Assembly: GCA_900455085.1 (NCBI GenBank)
Contig: UGTZ01000001.1
Coordinates: 310,001 to 374,000, forward strand
Direction: 5' to 3'
Origin: Providencia rettgeri
GTDB lineage: Bacteria; Pseudomonadota; Gammaproteobacteria; Enterobacterales; Enterobacteriaceae
Length of the DNA stretch: 64,000 nucleotides
Part shown: positions 30,081 to 39,856 of the stretch, piece by piece
How positions within the stretch are numbered: position 1 is the first letter of the stretch
Layout of the letters: each line of letters opens with the position of its first letter
Translations under genes and position numbers: made by a program
Notes under the pieces: model-generated
Database searches by the model: none
Told to the model about the DNA's origin: nothing
Seen by the model: the letters and a program-made list of their open reading frames with translations, nothing else

Positions 30081-31265
30081 GTGTCTAAAGAAAAATTTGA
30101 ACGTTCAAAACCGCACGTTAACGTTGGTACTATCGGCCACGTTGACCACGGTAAAACTACTCTGACAGCAGCTATCACTACTGTTCTGGCTAAAACTTAC
30201 GGCGGTTCTGCTCGTGCATTCGACCAAATCGATAACGCACCAGAAGAAAAAGCGCGTGGTATCACTATCTCTACTTCACACGTAGAATACGATACTCCAA
30301 CTCGCCACTACGCACACGTAGACTGCCCAGGACACGCCGACTATGTTAAAAACATGATCACTGGTGCTGCACAGATGGACGGTGCAATCCTGGTTGTTGC
30401 TGCGACTGATGGCCCAATGCCACAAACTCGTGAGCACATCCTGTTAGGTCGCCAAGTAGGTGTTCCTTACATCATCGTGTTCCTGAACAAATGTGACATG
30501 GTAGACGACGAAGAGCTGTTAGAATTAGTTGAAATGGAAGTTCGTGAACTTCTGTCTCAATACGATTTCCCAGGCGACGACACTCCAGTTGTTCGTGGTT
30601 CAGCTCTGAAAGCGCTGGAAGGCAACCCAGAGTGGGAAGCGAAAATTGTTGAATTAGCAGGCCACCTGGATACTTACATTCCAGAGCCAGAGCGTGCAAT
30701 TGACAAGCCATTCCTGCTGCCAATCGAAGACGTATTCTCAATCTCAGGTCGTGGTACAGTAGTAACAGGCCGTGTTGAGCGTGGTATCATCAAAGTTGGT
30801 GAAGAAGTTGAAATCGTTGGTATTCAAGACACGGTTAAAACAACTTGTACTGGCGTTGAAATGTTCCGTAAACTGCTGGACGAAGGTCGTGCGGGTGAGA
30901 ACGTAGGTGTTCTGCTGCGTGGTACTAAACGTGAAGAAATTCAACGTGGTCAAGTACTGGCAAAACCAGGTTCAATCAAGCCACACACTAAATTCGAATC
31001 AGAAGTTTATATTCTGAGCAAAGATGAAGGTGGTCGTCACACTCCATTCTTCAAAGGTTACCGTCCACAGTTCTACTTCCGTACAACTGACGTAACCGGT
31101 ACTATCGAACTGCCAGAAGGCGTAGAGATGGTAATGCCAGGTGATAACATCAACATGATCGTTACCCTGATCCACCCAATCGCGATGGACGACGGTTTAC
31201 GTTTCGCAATCCGTGAAGGTGGCCGTACTGTAGGTGCGGGTGTTGTTGCAAAAATCATTGCATAA
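30081..31265 (+). CDS. tuf: Elongation factor Tu
   Basis: 394 residues, as in E. coli EF-Tu. P-loop GHVDHGKTT, DCPGHADY and NKCD are present. It starts with GTG at 30081 in the sequence. Upstream context (fusA) is that of tufA, while downstream context (secE-nusG) is that of tufB in E. coli, so this copy joins the two ancestral loci. Confidence 0.98.
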   Translation: MSKEKFERSKPHVNVGTIGHVDHGKTTLTAAITTVLAKTYGGSARAFDQIDNAPEEKARGITISTSHVEYDTPTRHYAHVDCPGHADYVKNMITGAAQMDGAILVVAATDGPMPQTREHILLGRQVGVPYIIVFLNKCDMVDDEELLELVEMEVRELLSQYDFPGDDTPVVRGSALKALEGNPEWEAKIVELAGHLDTYIPEPERAIDKPFLLPIEDVFSISGRGTVVTGRVERGIIKVGEEVEIVGIQDTVKTTCTGVEMFRKLLDEGRAGENVGVLLRGTKREEIQRGQVLAKPGSIKPHTKFESEVYILSKDEGGRHTPFFKGYRPQFYFRTTDVTGTIELPEGVEMVMPGDNINMIVTLIHPIAMDDGLRFAIREGGRTVGAGVVAKIIA

Positions 31266-31300
31266 TACCGCTCTTTCTGAATAAGAAAGAACCACTTAGT

Positions 31301-31333
31301 AAAAAAGGGCGTCTAATAGACGTCCTTTTTATA
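31301..31333 (+). terminator. Terminator of the str operon after tuf
   Basis: AAGGGCGTCT pairs with AGACGTCCTT (one G-U pair) around AATA and is followed by TTTTT. Confidence 0.85.
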
Positions 31334-31883
31334 CATTGCAAAATTCAGACGTTGCAAAATTAAGAACCTATCTCATCAATCATTTGTATAATTATTGGTG
31401 AGATAGGCTCTGAAACAACGAATTGATAACTGTGCGGACTCCTTTGCGCAGTTATATGAGATTTATTAAGGTTTTGCTCGGAAGATATGGTATATTTTAC
31501 CGCTGCCACAAAAAGAATGTTATTTTCTTATTTGGTGTAGTTAAAAAATTTGCTGAGCATGCTGAAATTCCTGCAAAATGGAATAGCACTTGTGAAATGG
31601 GTAGCACTTGTAAAGTGATAGTACTGACGTACAAGTAGTACTTGCGAAATAAAATGTTGCTGCAACTTGTTGTGTTTGCAGAACGAATAACGCTAATTAC
31701 CTCCATTAACAAGGCTAATTACTTTTAGATCGCAGGTGATGTTATTGATATCCCTATTAAATTTTGCAGGCTTAGTTTGTAGTAATTGAGGGATATGTTG
31801 GCATATTCTATTGGTTTGGCTTGGTTGTTTTACCTTTGTAAGCAAGCAGGCTATGTACATACTTCATGGTAACAGGTTGAATT
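31334..31883 (+). promoter_or_regulatory. tuf-secE intergenic region
   Basis: 550 bases with no gene or tRNA that I can find. It holds a 14-bp inverted repeat (31367-31380 with 31394-31407, CCTATCTCATCAAT and its near-complement) and a cluster of short direct repeats around TAGCACTTGT at about 31585-31645. The secE-nusG promoter must lie in the later part. Confidence 0.6.
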
Positions 31884-32270
31884 ATGAGTGCGAATAGCGA
31901 AGCTCAAGGAAGTGGACGCAGTGCAGACATCTTCAAGTGGGTCATTGTCTGTGCCTTATTAATAATTGCTATTGTTGGCAATTATTACTTCCGTCAATAT
32001 AATCTCGCGCTGCGTGCATTTGCAGTTGTGGCTGTTGTCGCTATTGCAGGTGCTGTCGCTTTATGGACTACAAAAGGTAAAGCAACACTGGCGTTTGCAC
32101 GCGAAGCTCGCGTCGAGATGAGAAAAGTCATTTGGCCTACTCGCCAGGAAACATTGCAAACTACTTTAATTGTTGCTGCAGTAACGGCTGTAATGTCTTT
32201 AATACTGTGGGGACTAGATGGTATCCTGGTGCGTTTAGTTTCATTTATTACAAGCCTGAGGTTATTCTAA
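31884..32270 (+). CDS. secE: Preprotein translocase subunit SecE
   Basis: 128 residues. Three membrane segments (about 20-40, 45-65 and 95-120) as in the E. coli form, with the conserved cytoplasmic stretch REARVEMRKVIWPTRQET before the last. Part of the SecYEG channel in the inner membrane. nusG starts immediately after its stop codon. Confidence 0.97.
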   Translation: MSANSEAQGSGRSADIFKWVIVCALLIIAIVGNYYFRQYNLALRAFAVVAVVAIAGAVALWTTKGKATLAFAREARVEMRKVIWPTRQETLQTTLIVAAVTAVMSLILWGLDGILVRLVSFITSLRLF

Positions 32271-32816
32271 ATGTCCGATTCACCTAAAAAGCGCTGGTAT
32301 GTCATTCAGGCATTCTCTGGTTTTGAAGGTCGCGTAGCACAATCTTTACGTGAACATATCAAATTACATGCTATGGAAGATTCTTTTGGCGAAGTTATGG
32401 TTCCAACAGAAGAAGTTGTTGAAATCCGTAGCGGTCAGCGCCGTAAGAGTGAACGTAAATTCTTCCCAGGCTATGTCTTGGTCCAAATGGTCATGAACGA
32501 TGACTCTTGGCACTTAGTGCGTAGTGTACCGCGTGTAATGGGGTTCATTGGCGGAACGTCAGATCGTCCAGCGCCAATTAGCGATAAAGAAGTTGACGCT
32601 ATCATGAACCGCTTACAACAAGTTGGTGATAAACCACGTCCGAAAACACTGTTTGAACCAGGTGAAATGGTTCGTGTTAGCGAAGGTCCATTTGCTGACT
32701 TTAACGGTGTTGTTGAAGAAATTGACTATGAAAAGAGCCGCTTAAAAGTCTCTGTTTCTATCTTCGGTCGCGCAACTCCAGTCGAATTGGATTTTGGTCA
32801 GGTAGAAAAAGCCTAA
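32271..32816 (+). CDS. nusG: Transcription elongation/antitermination factor NusG
   Basis: 181 residues, as in E. coli. An N-terminal NGN domain that binds RNA polymerase (KKRWYVIQAFSGFEGRV) and a C-terminal KOW domain (GPFADFNGVVEEIDYEKSRLKV) that contacts Rho or S10. Co-transcribed with secE. Confidence 0.98.
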   Translation: MSDSPKKRWYVIQAFSGFEGRVAQSLREHIKLHAMEDSFGEVMVPTEEVVEIRSGQRRKSERKFFPGYVLVQMVMNDDSWHLVRSVPRVMGFIGGTSDRPAPISDKEVDAIMNRLQQVGDKPRPKTLFEPGEMVRVSEGPFADFNGVVEEIDYEKSRLKVSVSIFGRATPVELDFGQVEKA

Positions 32817-32839
32817 TCTAAGCGACAAAACTGACTTGC

Positions 32840-32880
32840 AAAAGGCGTGAAATTTGACTACAATTTCGCGCCTTTTGTTT
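32840..32880 (+). terminator. Terminator-like hairpin after nusG
   Basis: AAAAGGCGTGAAATT pairs with AATTTCGCGCCTTTT around GACTAC-type loop bases, followed by GTTTTT. It separates secE-nusG from the rplK operon. Confidence 0.85.
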
Positions 32881-32974
32881 TTATGTTCGGCGCAAATTAA
32901 TGTGCGGGACATGTTTAATGTAACGGGGAGCCTTGCAAACTGTAAGGCGCTATCACCCATCTAGAGGAAATATC

Positions 32975-33403
32975 ATGGCTAAGAAAGTTCAAGCCTACGT
33001 TAAGCTGCAAGTTGCAGCTGGTATGGCGAACCCAAGTCCACCAGTTGGTCCAGCTCTGGGTCAACAAGGTGTTAACATCATGGAATTCTGTAAAGCGTTC
33101 AACGCAAAAACAGACAGCCTGGAAAAAGGTTTACCAATTCCTGTTGTTATTACTGTTTACGCAGACCGTTCTTTCACTTTCGTTACCAAAACTCCACCTG
33201 CAGCAGTTCTGCTGAAAAAAGCAGCTGGCGTTAAGTCTGGTTCAGGCAAGCCTAACAAAGATAAAGTTGGTAAAGTGACCTCTGCTCAGATTCGCGAAAT
33301 CGCTGAAACTAAAGCTGCGGACATGACTGGTGCTGATGTTGACGCAATGATGCGTTCAATTGAAGGTACTGCTCGTTCCATGGGCCTGGTAGTGGAGGAC
33401 TAA
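32975..33403 (+). CDS. rplK: 50S ribosomal protein L11
   Basis: 142 residues, as in E. coli. It forms the GTPase-associated centre with 23S rRNA and is needed for RelA activation. Start at ATG 32975 after AGAGGAAA; the longer in-frame extension upstream is leader. L1 represses this mRNA in E. coli by binding near the start. Confidence 0.98.
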   Translation: MAKKVQAYVKLQVAAGMANPSPPVGPALGQQGVNIMEFCKAFNAKTDSLEKGLPIPVVITVYADRSFTFVTKTPPAAVLLKKAAGVKSGSGKPNKDKVGKVTSAQIREIAETKAADMTGADVDAMMRSIEGTARSMGLVVED

Positions 33404-33407
33404 GACA

Positions 33408-34109
33408 ATGGCTAAACTGACTAAGCGCATGCGCAATATCCGTGAAAAAGTTGATGCAACTAAACAGTACGACATCAACGAAGCCGTTGCACTGCTGAAA
33501 GAATTAGCAACTGCTAAATTCGTAGAAAGCGTTGACGTAGCTATCAACCTGGGCATCGATGCTCGTAAATCTGACCAAAACGTTCGCGGTGCAACTGTAC
33601 TGCCACACGGTACTGGCCGTTCAGTTCGCGTTGCTGTGTTCGCACAAGGCGCAAACGCTGAAGCTGCTAAAGCTGCAGGCGCTGAACTGGTAGGTATGGA
33701 AGATCTGGCTGATAAAATCAAAGCTGGTGAAATGGACTTTGACGTTGTTATTGCTTCTCCAGATGCAATGCGCGTTGTTGGCCAATTAGGTCAAGTTCTG
33801 GGCCCACGTGGTCTGATGCCAAACCCGAAAGTTGGTACTGTAACTCCAAACGTTGCTGAAGCAGTTAACAATGCTAAAGCAGGTCAGGTTCGTTACCGTA
33901 ATGACAAAAACGGAATCATCCACACCACTATCGGTAAAGTTGATTTCGACACTAACAAACTGAAAGAAAACTTAGAAGCACTGCTGATCGCGCTGAAAAA
34001 AGCAAAACCAGCTTCTGCTAAAGGTGTTTTCATCAAGAAAGTTAGCCTGTCTACCACTATGGGTGCAGGTGTTGCTGTTGACCAAGCTGGTCTGTCAGCG
34101 ACAGTTTAA
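33408..34109 (+). CDS. rplA: 50S ribosomal protein L1
   Basis: 233 residues. L1-stalk protein and autogenous repressor of rplKA. The motif GPRGLMPNPKVGTVT is conserved. Four bases after rplK, so translationally coupled. Confidence 0.98.
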   Translation: MAKLTKRMRNIREKVDATKQYDINEAVALLKELATAKFVESVDVAINLGIDARKSDQNVRGATVLPHGTGRSVRVAVFAQGANAEAAKAAGAELVGMEDLADKIKAGEMDFDVVIASPDAMRVVGQLGQVLGPRGLMPNPKVGTVTPNVAEAVNNAKAGQVRYRNDKNGIIHTTIGKVDFDTNKLKENLEALLIALKKAKPASAKGVFIKKVSLSTTMGAGVAVDQAGLSATV

Positions 34110-34150
34110 TTGCTATAGCTTCGGCTAATTGGTAATTAGGCTTTACCTTT

Positions 34151-34177
34151 GCGTCAAATTTGTATAAAATTTGACGC
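34151..34177. repeat. Perfect inverted repeat after rplA
   Basis: GCGTCAAATTT and AAATTTGACGC with 5 bases between. No T tract follows, so it is a hairpin of unknown role rather than a clear terminator; it lies between the L11 and L10 operons. Confidence 0.7.
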
Positions 34178-34224
34178 CTTGAGTTTGTTGGGTATAGCAA
34201 TATACTCAACAAACCACAAATTTC

Positions 34225-34434
34225 GGTATGGAGTCTGGCCTTTCCAGACCCCGTCCAAGACCGCAGGTGTAGTCTAACCGCTGCTTAATTTACCTGCGTA
34301 GACGGTGACAGAGATACCTAGAATTTAATTCTGGATTTCTATTCTGCTCACCGTGTTTTAGCGCTCTTACATAATGTTGTGTTTGAGTGATGTGAGTCCC
34401 GGGGTTTCCCGGTTAATCCAGGAGCAAGAAGCTA
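34225..34434 (+). promoter_or_regulatory. L10 leader, autogenous control region of rplJL-rpoBC
   Basis: The untranslated leader before rplJ resembles the E. coli L10 leader, with the conserved segments ACCTGCGTAGACGGTGACAG and CTGCTCACCG that pair to form the site bound by the L10-(L7/L12) complex. Binding represses translation of rplJ and rplL. Confidence 0.8.
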
Positions 34435-34932
34435 ATGGCACTAAATCTTCAAGACAAACAAGCGATTGTTGCTGAAGTCAGCGAAGTAGCCAAAGGCGCG
34501 CTTTCTGCAGTTGTTGCTGATTCACGCGGCGTAACTGTAGCAAAAATGACTGAACTGCGTAAAGCAGGTCGCGAAGCTGGCGTTTATATCCGTGTTGTTC
34601 GTAACACACTGATCCGCCGTGCTGTTGAAGGTACTTCTTATGACGTACTGAAAGACGTGTTTGTCGGTCCAACCTTAATTGCTTTCTCTAACGAACACCC
34701 GGGCGCTGGCGCTCGTCTGTTCAAAGAGTTCGCGAAAGCGAATCCAGCATTTGAGATTAAAGCTGCGGCCTTTGAAGGTGAGTTAATCCAAGCGAAAGAT
34801 ATCGATCGTCTGGCAACTCTCCCAACTTACGATGAAGCAATCGCACGCCTGATGTCAACCATGAAAGAAGCCGCTGCAGGCAAATTGGTTCGTACTCTGG
34901 CTGCTCTGCGCGATCAGAAAGAAGCTGCATAA
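34435..34932 (+). CDS. rplJ: 50S ribosomal protein L10
   Basis: 165 residues, as in E. coli. Base of the ribosomal stalk, binding L7/L12 dimers by its C-terminal helix. An AGGAGCAAGAAG ribosome-binding site precedes the ATG. Confidence 0.98.
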   Translation: MALNLQDKQAIVAEVSEVAKGALSAVVADSRGVTVAKMTELRKAGREAGVYIRVVRNTLIRRAVEGTSYDVLKDVFVGPTLIAFSNEHPGAGARLFKEFAKANPAFEIKAAAFEGELIQAKDIDRLATLPTYDEAIARLMSTMKEAAAGKLVRTLAALRDQKEAA

Positions 34933-34992
34933 GCCCTTTCCTTCGTTGCTTTTTAACGTATAAACTATTTCTGAATTTTAGGAACACTTGTT

Positions 34993-35358
34993 ATGTCTAT
35001 CACTAAAGACCAAATCCTTGATGCAGTTGCAGAAATGTCTGTAATGGACGTTGTTGAACTGATTACTATGATGGAAGAAAAATTCGGCGTTTCTGCTGCT
35101 GCAGCTGTTGCTGTTGCTGCGGGCCCAGCTGAAGCTGCTGAAGAAAAAACTGAATTCGACGTTGTACTGTCAGCTGTTGGCGGTAACAAAGTTGCAGTTA
35201 TCAAAGCAGTTCGTGGTGCAACCGGTCTTGGCCTGAAAGAAGCTAAAGACATGGTAGAATCTGCTCCAGCTACTATTAAAGAAGCTGCAAGCAAAGACGA
35301 AGCTGAAGCTCTGAAAAAATCTCTTGAAGAAGCAGGCGCTTCTGTTGAACTTAAATAA
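34993..35358 (+). CDS. rplL: 50S ribosomal protein L7/L12
   Basis: 121 residues, as in E. coli: N-terminal dimerisation domain, Ala-rich hinge (about 35-52), and C-terminal domain that recruits translational GTPases (GLGLKEAKDMVE). Followed by the partial attenuator before rpoB. Confidence 0.98.
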   Translation: MSITKDQILDAVAEMSVMDVVELITMMEEKFGVSAAAAVAVAAGPAEAAEEKTEFDVVLSAVGGNKVAVIKAVRGATGLGLKEAKDMVESAPATIKEAASKDEAEALKKSLEEAGASVELK

Positions 35359-35398
35359 GTTCAACTTCAAGAACGCAGCCTGATCTAATTAGGCTGAC

Positions 35399-35429
35399 GG
35401 CTGGTGATTTTTTAATCACCAGCCTTTTT
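35399..35429 (+). terminator. rplL-rpoB attenuator
   Basis: GGCTGGTGATT pairs with AATCACCAGCC and is followed by five T. In E. coli the equivalent partial terminator lets only a fraction of transcripts go on into rpoBC. A smaller hairpin (CAGCCT/AGGCTG) precedes it. Confidence 0.9.
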
Positions 35430-35717
35430 GCGCTGTAAGGCGTGATGGGTGTTAACAGCTTTTCACGCAGTTTTAATGTTAACAACAACCCTCCAATACT
35501 TCTTTCTATTGACGACTTAATATACTGTGTTCTTCGCTACGACCCGCTCGGGTAGCTCGGTAGCAATGGCAACGCAATGAAATGATTTAAGAGTAATAGC
35601 AATGAGTATTAAGGAAAGTATTCATTTTCCATTTCTTATATAAAAACGCGTTGCGGTTCAGTCTCTTAAACTAAGAGCTAACCACTTGGGTCACTGATCA
35701 ACGAGCTGAGGAAACCT
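35430..35717 (+). promoter_or_regulatory. rpoB leader
   Basis: 288 bases between the attenuator and rpoB, without a gene. In E. coli this stretch contains an RNase III processing site; I see AT-rich complementary segments but cannot place the site. A GAGGAAAC ribosome-binding site precedes rpoB. Confidence 0.5.
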
Positions 35718-38700
35718 ATGGTTTACTCCTATACCGAGAAAAAACGTATCCGTAAGGACTTTGGTAAGCGTCCACAAGTTTTGGACATACCTTATCTCCT
35801 TTCTATCCAACTTGACTCGTTCCAGAAGTTTATCGAGCAAGATCCAGATGGCCAGAATGGGCTGGAAGCAGCTTTCCGTTCTGTGTTTCCAATTCAGAGC
35901 TACAGCGGTAATGCTGAATTACAATATGTCAGCTATCGTTTAGGCGAGCCTGTTTTTGATGTTAAAGAATGTCAAATTCGCGGTGTAACTTACTCTGCGC
36001 CTTTACGTGTGAAATTACGTCTCATCGTTTATGAGCGTGAAGCACCGGAAGGAACTGTTAAAGACATCAAAGAACAAGAAGTTTACATGGGTGAAATTCC
36101 ACTCATGACTGAAAACGGAACTTTCGTTATCAACGGTACTGAGCGTGTTATCGTTTCTCAGTTACACCGTAGTCCAGGTGTATTCTTTGACAGCGATAAA
36201 GGTAAAACACACTCTTCAGGTAAAGTGCTATATAACGCACGTATTATCCCTTACCGTGGTTCATGGCTTGATTTCGAATTCGACCCGAAAAGATAACCTG
36301 TTTGTACGTATTGACCGTCGCCGTAAATTACCTGCGACCATTATTCTGCGTGCAATGGATTACAACACCGAAGAAATCTTAAATCTGTTCTTCGAAAAAA
36401 CAGTATTCCAAATCCGTGATAATAAACTGATGATGACGCTGGTTCCTGAGCGTTTACGTGGTGAAACTGCTTCGTTTGATATCGAAGCGAACGGTAAAGT
36501 CTATGTAGAAAAAGGCCGCCGTATCACTGCACGTCACATTCGTCAGTTAGAGAAAGAAGAAGTCAATAGCATCGAAGTTCCTGTTGAATATATCGCAGGT
36601 AAAGTTGTTGCTAGAGACTATATTGATGAAAGCACCGGTGAGCTGATTTGTGCAGCGAACATGGAACTTTCTTTAGATATGTTGGCACGTCTGAGTCAGT
36701 CTGGTCATAAAACAATCGAAACATTGTTTACCAATGACTTAGACCACGGTGCTTACATTTCTGAAACCGTTCGTGTCGACCCAACTAACGACCGTCTGAG
36801 TGCATTGGTAGAAATCTACCGCATGATGCGTCCTGGTGAGCCACCAACCCGTGAAGCTGCAGAAAACTTGTTCGAGAACCTGTTCTTCTCTGAAGATCGT
36901 TACGACTTGTCTGCGGTAGGTCGCATGAAGTTCAACCGTTCACTGAACCGTGAAGAAATCGAAGGTTCAGGTATCCTGAGTGAAGAAGACATCATTGATG
37001 TTATGCGTAAACTCATCGATATCCGTAACGGTAAAGGCGAAGTGGATGATATCGACCACTTAGGTAACCGTCGTATTCGTTCTGTTGGTGAAATGGCAGA
37101 GAACCAATTCCGTGTCGGTCTGGTTCGTGTTGAGCGTGCAGTGAAAGAGCGTCTTTCTCTGGGCGACCTCGATGCATTAATGCCACAAGATATGATCAAT
37201 GCGAAACCAATTTCAGCCGCAGTTAAAGAGTTCTTTGGTTCCAGCCAGCTGTCTCAATTTATGGACCAGAACAACCCGTTGTCTGAAATTACGCACAAAC
37301 GTCGTATCTCTGCGTTAGGCCCAGGTGGTTTGACTCGTGAGCGTGCGGGCTTCGAAGTACGTGACGTTCACCCAACTCACTACGGTCGTGTCTGTCCAAT
37401 CGAAACGCCTGAAGGTCCAAACATCGGTCTGATCAACTCATTATCTGTTTATGCACAGACCAATGAGTACGGTTTCTTAGAAACCCCATACCGTTTAGTA
37501 CGTGATGGCTTAGTGACAGACGAAATCCATTATCTGTCTGCAATTGAAGAAGGTAACTTCATCATTGCTCAGGCGAACACCGTTTTAGGTGATGATGGTA
37601 GCTTTGTTGAAGAACTGATTACGTGTCGTAACAAAGGTGAATCAAGCTTATTCAGCCGTGAACAGGTTGAATATATGGACGTTTCGACTCAACAGGTTGT
37701 TTCTGTTGGTGCGTCCCTGATCCCATTCCTTGAACACGATGACGCCAACCGTGCATTGATGGGTGCAAACATGCAACGTCAAGCGGTTCCTACTCTGCGT
37801 GCTGACAAACCATTAGTTGGTACAGGTATGGAGCGTGCAGTAGCGGTTGACTCTGGTGTTACTGCTGTTGCAAGACGTGGTGGTTCGGTTCAGTACGTTG
37901 ATGCTTCTCGTATCGTTATCAAAGTTAACGAAGATGAGATGTACCCAGGCGAAGCTGGAATCGATATTTATAACCTGACTAAATATACCCGTTCTAACCA
38001 GAACACCTGTATTAGCCAGATGCCTTGTGTATCTTTAGGTGAGCCAGTTGAACGTGGTGACGTGTTAGCGGATGGTCCTTCAACAGACCTCGGTGAATTA
38101 GCACTTGGTCAAAACATGCGCGTGGCATTCATGCCATGGAATGGTTATAACTTCGAAGACTCCATCTTAGTTTCTGAGCGTGTTGTTCAAGAAGACCGTT
38201 TTACAACTATTCATATTCAAGAGCTCTCTTGTGTGTCTCGTGACACTAAATTAGGGCCTGAAGAAATCACTGCAGATATTCCAAACGTCGGTGAAGCTGC
38301 ACTGTCTAAACTTGATGAATCCGGTATCGTGTATATTGGTGCGGAAGTGAAAGGCGGCGATATTCTGGTTGGTAAAGTGACACCTAAAGGTGAAACTCAG
38401 CTGACGCCAGAAGAGAAACTGTTACGTGCTATCTTTGGTGAAAAAGCATCAGACGTTAAAGACTCTTCTTTACGTGTTCCTAACGGTGTATCTGGTACGG
38501 TTATTGACGTACAAGTATTTACCCGTGACGGTGTAGAGAAAGACAAACGTGCATTAGAGATCGAAGAAACTCAGTTACGTGATGCGAAGAAAGACTTAAC
38601 AGAAGAGCTGCGTATTTTCGAAGCAGGTCTGTTTGCTCGTATCCGTTCTGTACTGGTTAACGGCGGAATTGAAGCTGAAAAACTGGACAAACTGCCTCGC

Positions 38701-39748
38701 GACCGTTGGTTAGAGTTATCTTTAGCTGACGAAGAGAAGCAAAACCAGTTAGAGCAATTAGCTGAACAGTATGACGAACTGAAATCTGAGTTCGAGAAAA
38801 AACTCGATGCAAAACGTCGTAAAATTACTCAAGGTGATGACTTAGCACCGGGTGTACTGAAAATTGTTAAGGTTTATCTGGCTGTTAAACGTCAGATCCA
38901 ACCGGGTGATAAAATGGCGGGTCGCCATGGTAACAAAGGTGTTATCTCAAAAATCAACCCAGTTGAAGACATGCCTTACGATGAAAACGGTAACCCAGTT
39001 GATATCGTTCTGAACCCGCTGGGCGTACCATCACGTATGAACATCGGTCAGATTTTGGAAACTCACTTAGGGATGGCAGCGAAAGGTATTGGTGAGAAAA
39101 TCAATGCTATGCTTAAACAGCAAGAAGAAGTTGCCAAACTGCGTGAGTTTATCCAAAAAGCATACGATTTAGGTGATGATCCACGCCAGAAAGTTGACTT
39201 GAACACTTTCTCTGACGAAGAAGTTATGCGTTTGGCTGAGAACCTGAAAAAAAGGTATGCCAATTGCAACACCAGTATTTGATGGTGCGAAAGAGAAAGA
39301 AATCAAAGAACTGCTGAAATTGGGTGGTCTGCCAACTTCAGGTCAGATTACATTATTCGATGGTCGTACTGGCGAGCGCTTTGAGCGCCAAGTAACTGTT
39401 GGCTACATGTATATGCTGAAACTGAACCACTTGGTTGACGATAAGATGCACGCCCGTTCAACAGGTTCTTATAGCTTGGTTACTCAGCAACCGCTGGGTG
39501 GTAAAGCGCAGTTCGGTGGTCAGCGTTTCGGGGAGATGGAAGTGTGGGCACTGGAAGCATACGGTGCAGCCTATACTCTTCAAGAAATGCTTACAGTTAA
39601 ATCGGATGACGTTAACGGCCGTACGAAGATGTATAAAAACATCGTCGATGGCAGCCATCAGATGGAACCTGGTATGCCGGAATCTTTCAACGTATTACTG
39701 AAAGAAATCCGCTCACTGGGTATCAACATCGAGCTGGAAGACGAGTAA
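35718..39748 (+). CDS. rpoB: RNA polymerase beta subunit, two frameshifts
   Basis: 1342 residues after repair, exactly the E. coli length. Frames break at A4 36288-36291 (EFDPKDNLFVRID expected with A3) and at A7 39247-39253 (ENLKKGMPIATPVF expected with A6). Since the gene is essential and all three pieces are fully conserved, these are sequence errors. The rifampicin region looks wild type (SQLSQFMDQNN, THKRRISALGPGG). It is 108 bases before rpoC with a hairpin between. Confidence 0.98.
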
Positions 39749-39758
39749 TTCGTTTTAT

Positions 39759-39780
39759 GCCGGAAAGCTTGCTTTCCGGC
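39759..39780 (+). other. rpoB-rpoC intercistronic hairpin
   Basis: GCCGGAAAGC-TT-GCTTTCCGGC, a perfect 10-bp stem with no T tract after it, so probably an RNA processing or stability element rather than a terminator. Confidence 0.75.
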
Positions 39781-39856
39781 ACATGTAAGCACTGGGATTT
39801 GGGGAGAGTGTCTTTGAACACTCACCTGACAGGTCTAACTCCGACAGGAGCATTTT

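Noticed and set aside
31423..31638. 71-residue reading frame between tuf and secE
   Set aside because: No ribosome-binding site, repeat-derived composition and no recognisable motif.
31334..31883. tRNA genes as expected next to tufB
   Set aside because: No cloverleaf-like sequence or GGTTCGA-type T arm was found in this gap.
35718..39748. rpoB broken into three frames as a true pseudogene or programmed frameshift
   Set aside because: All segments are fully conserved, the sites are plain A runs, and similar indels occur in rpsG and other genes; rpoB is essential.
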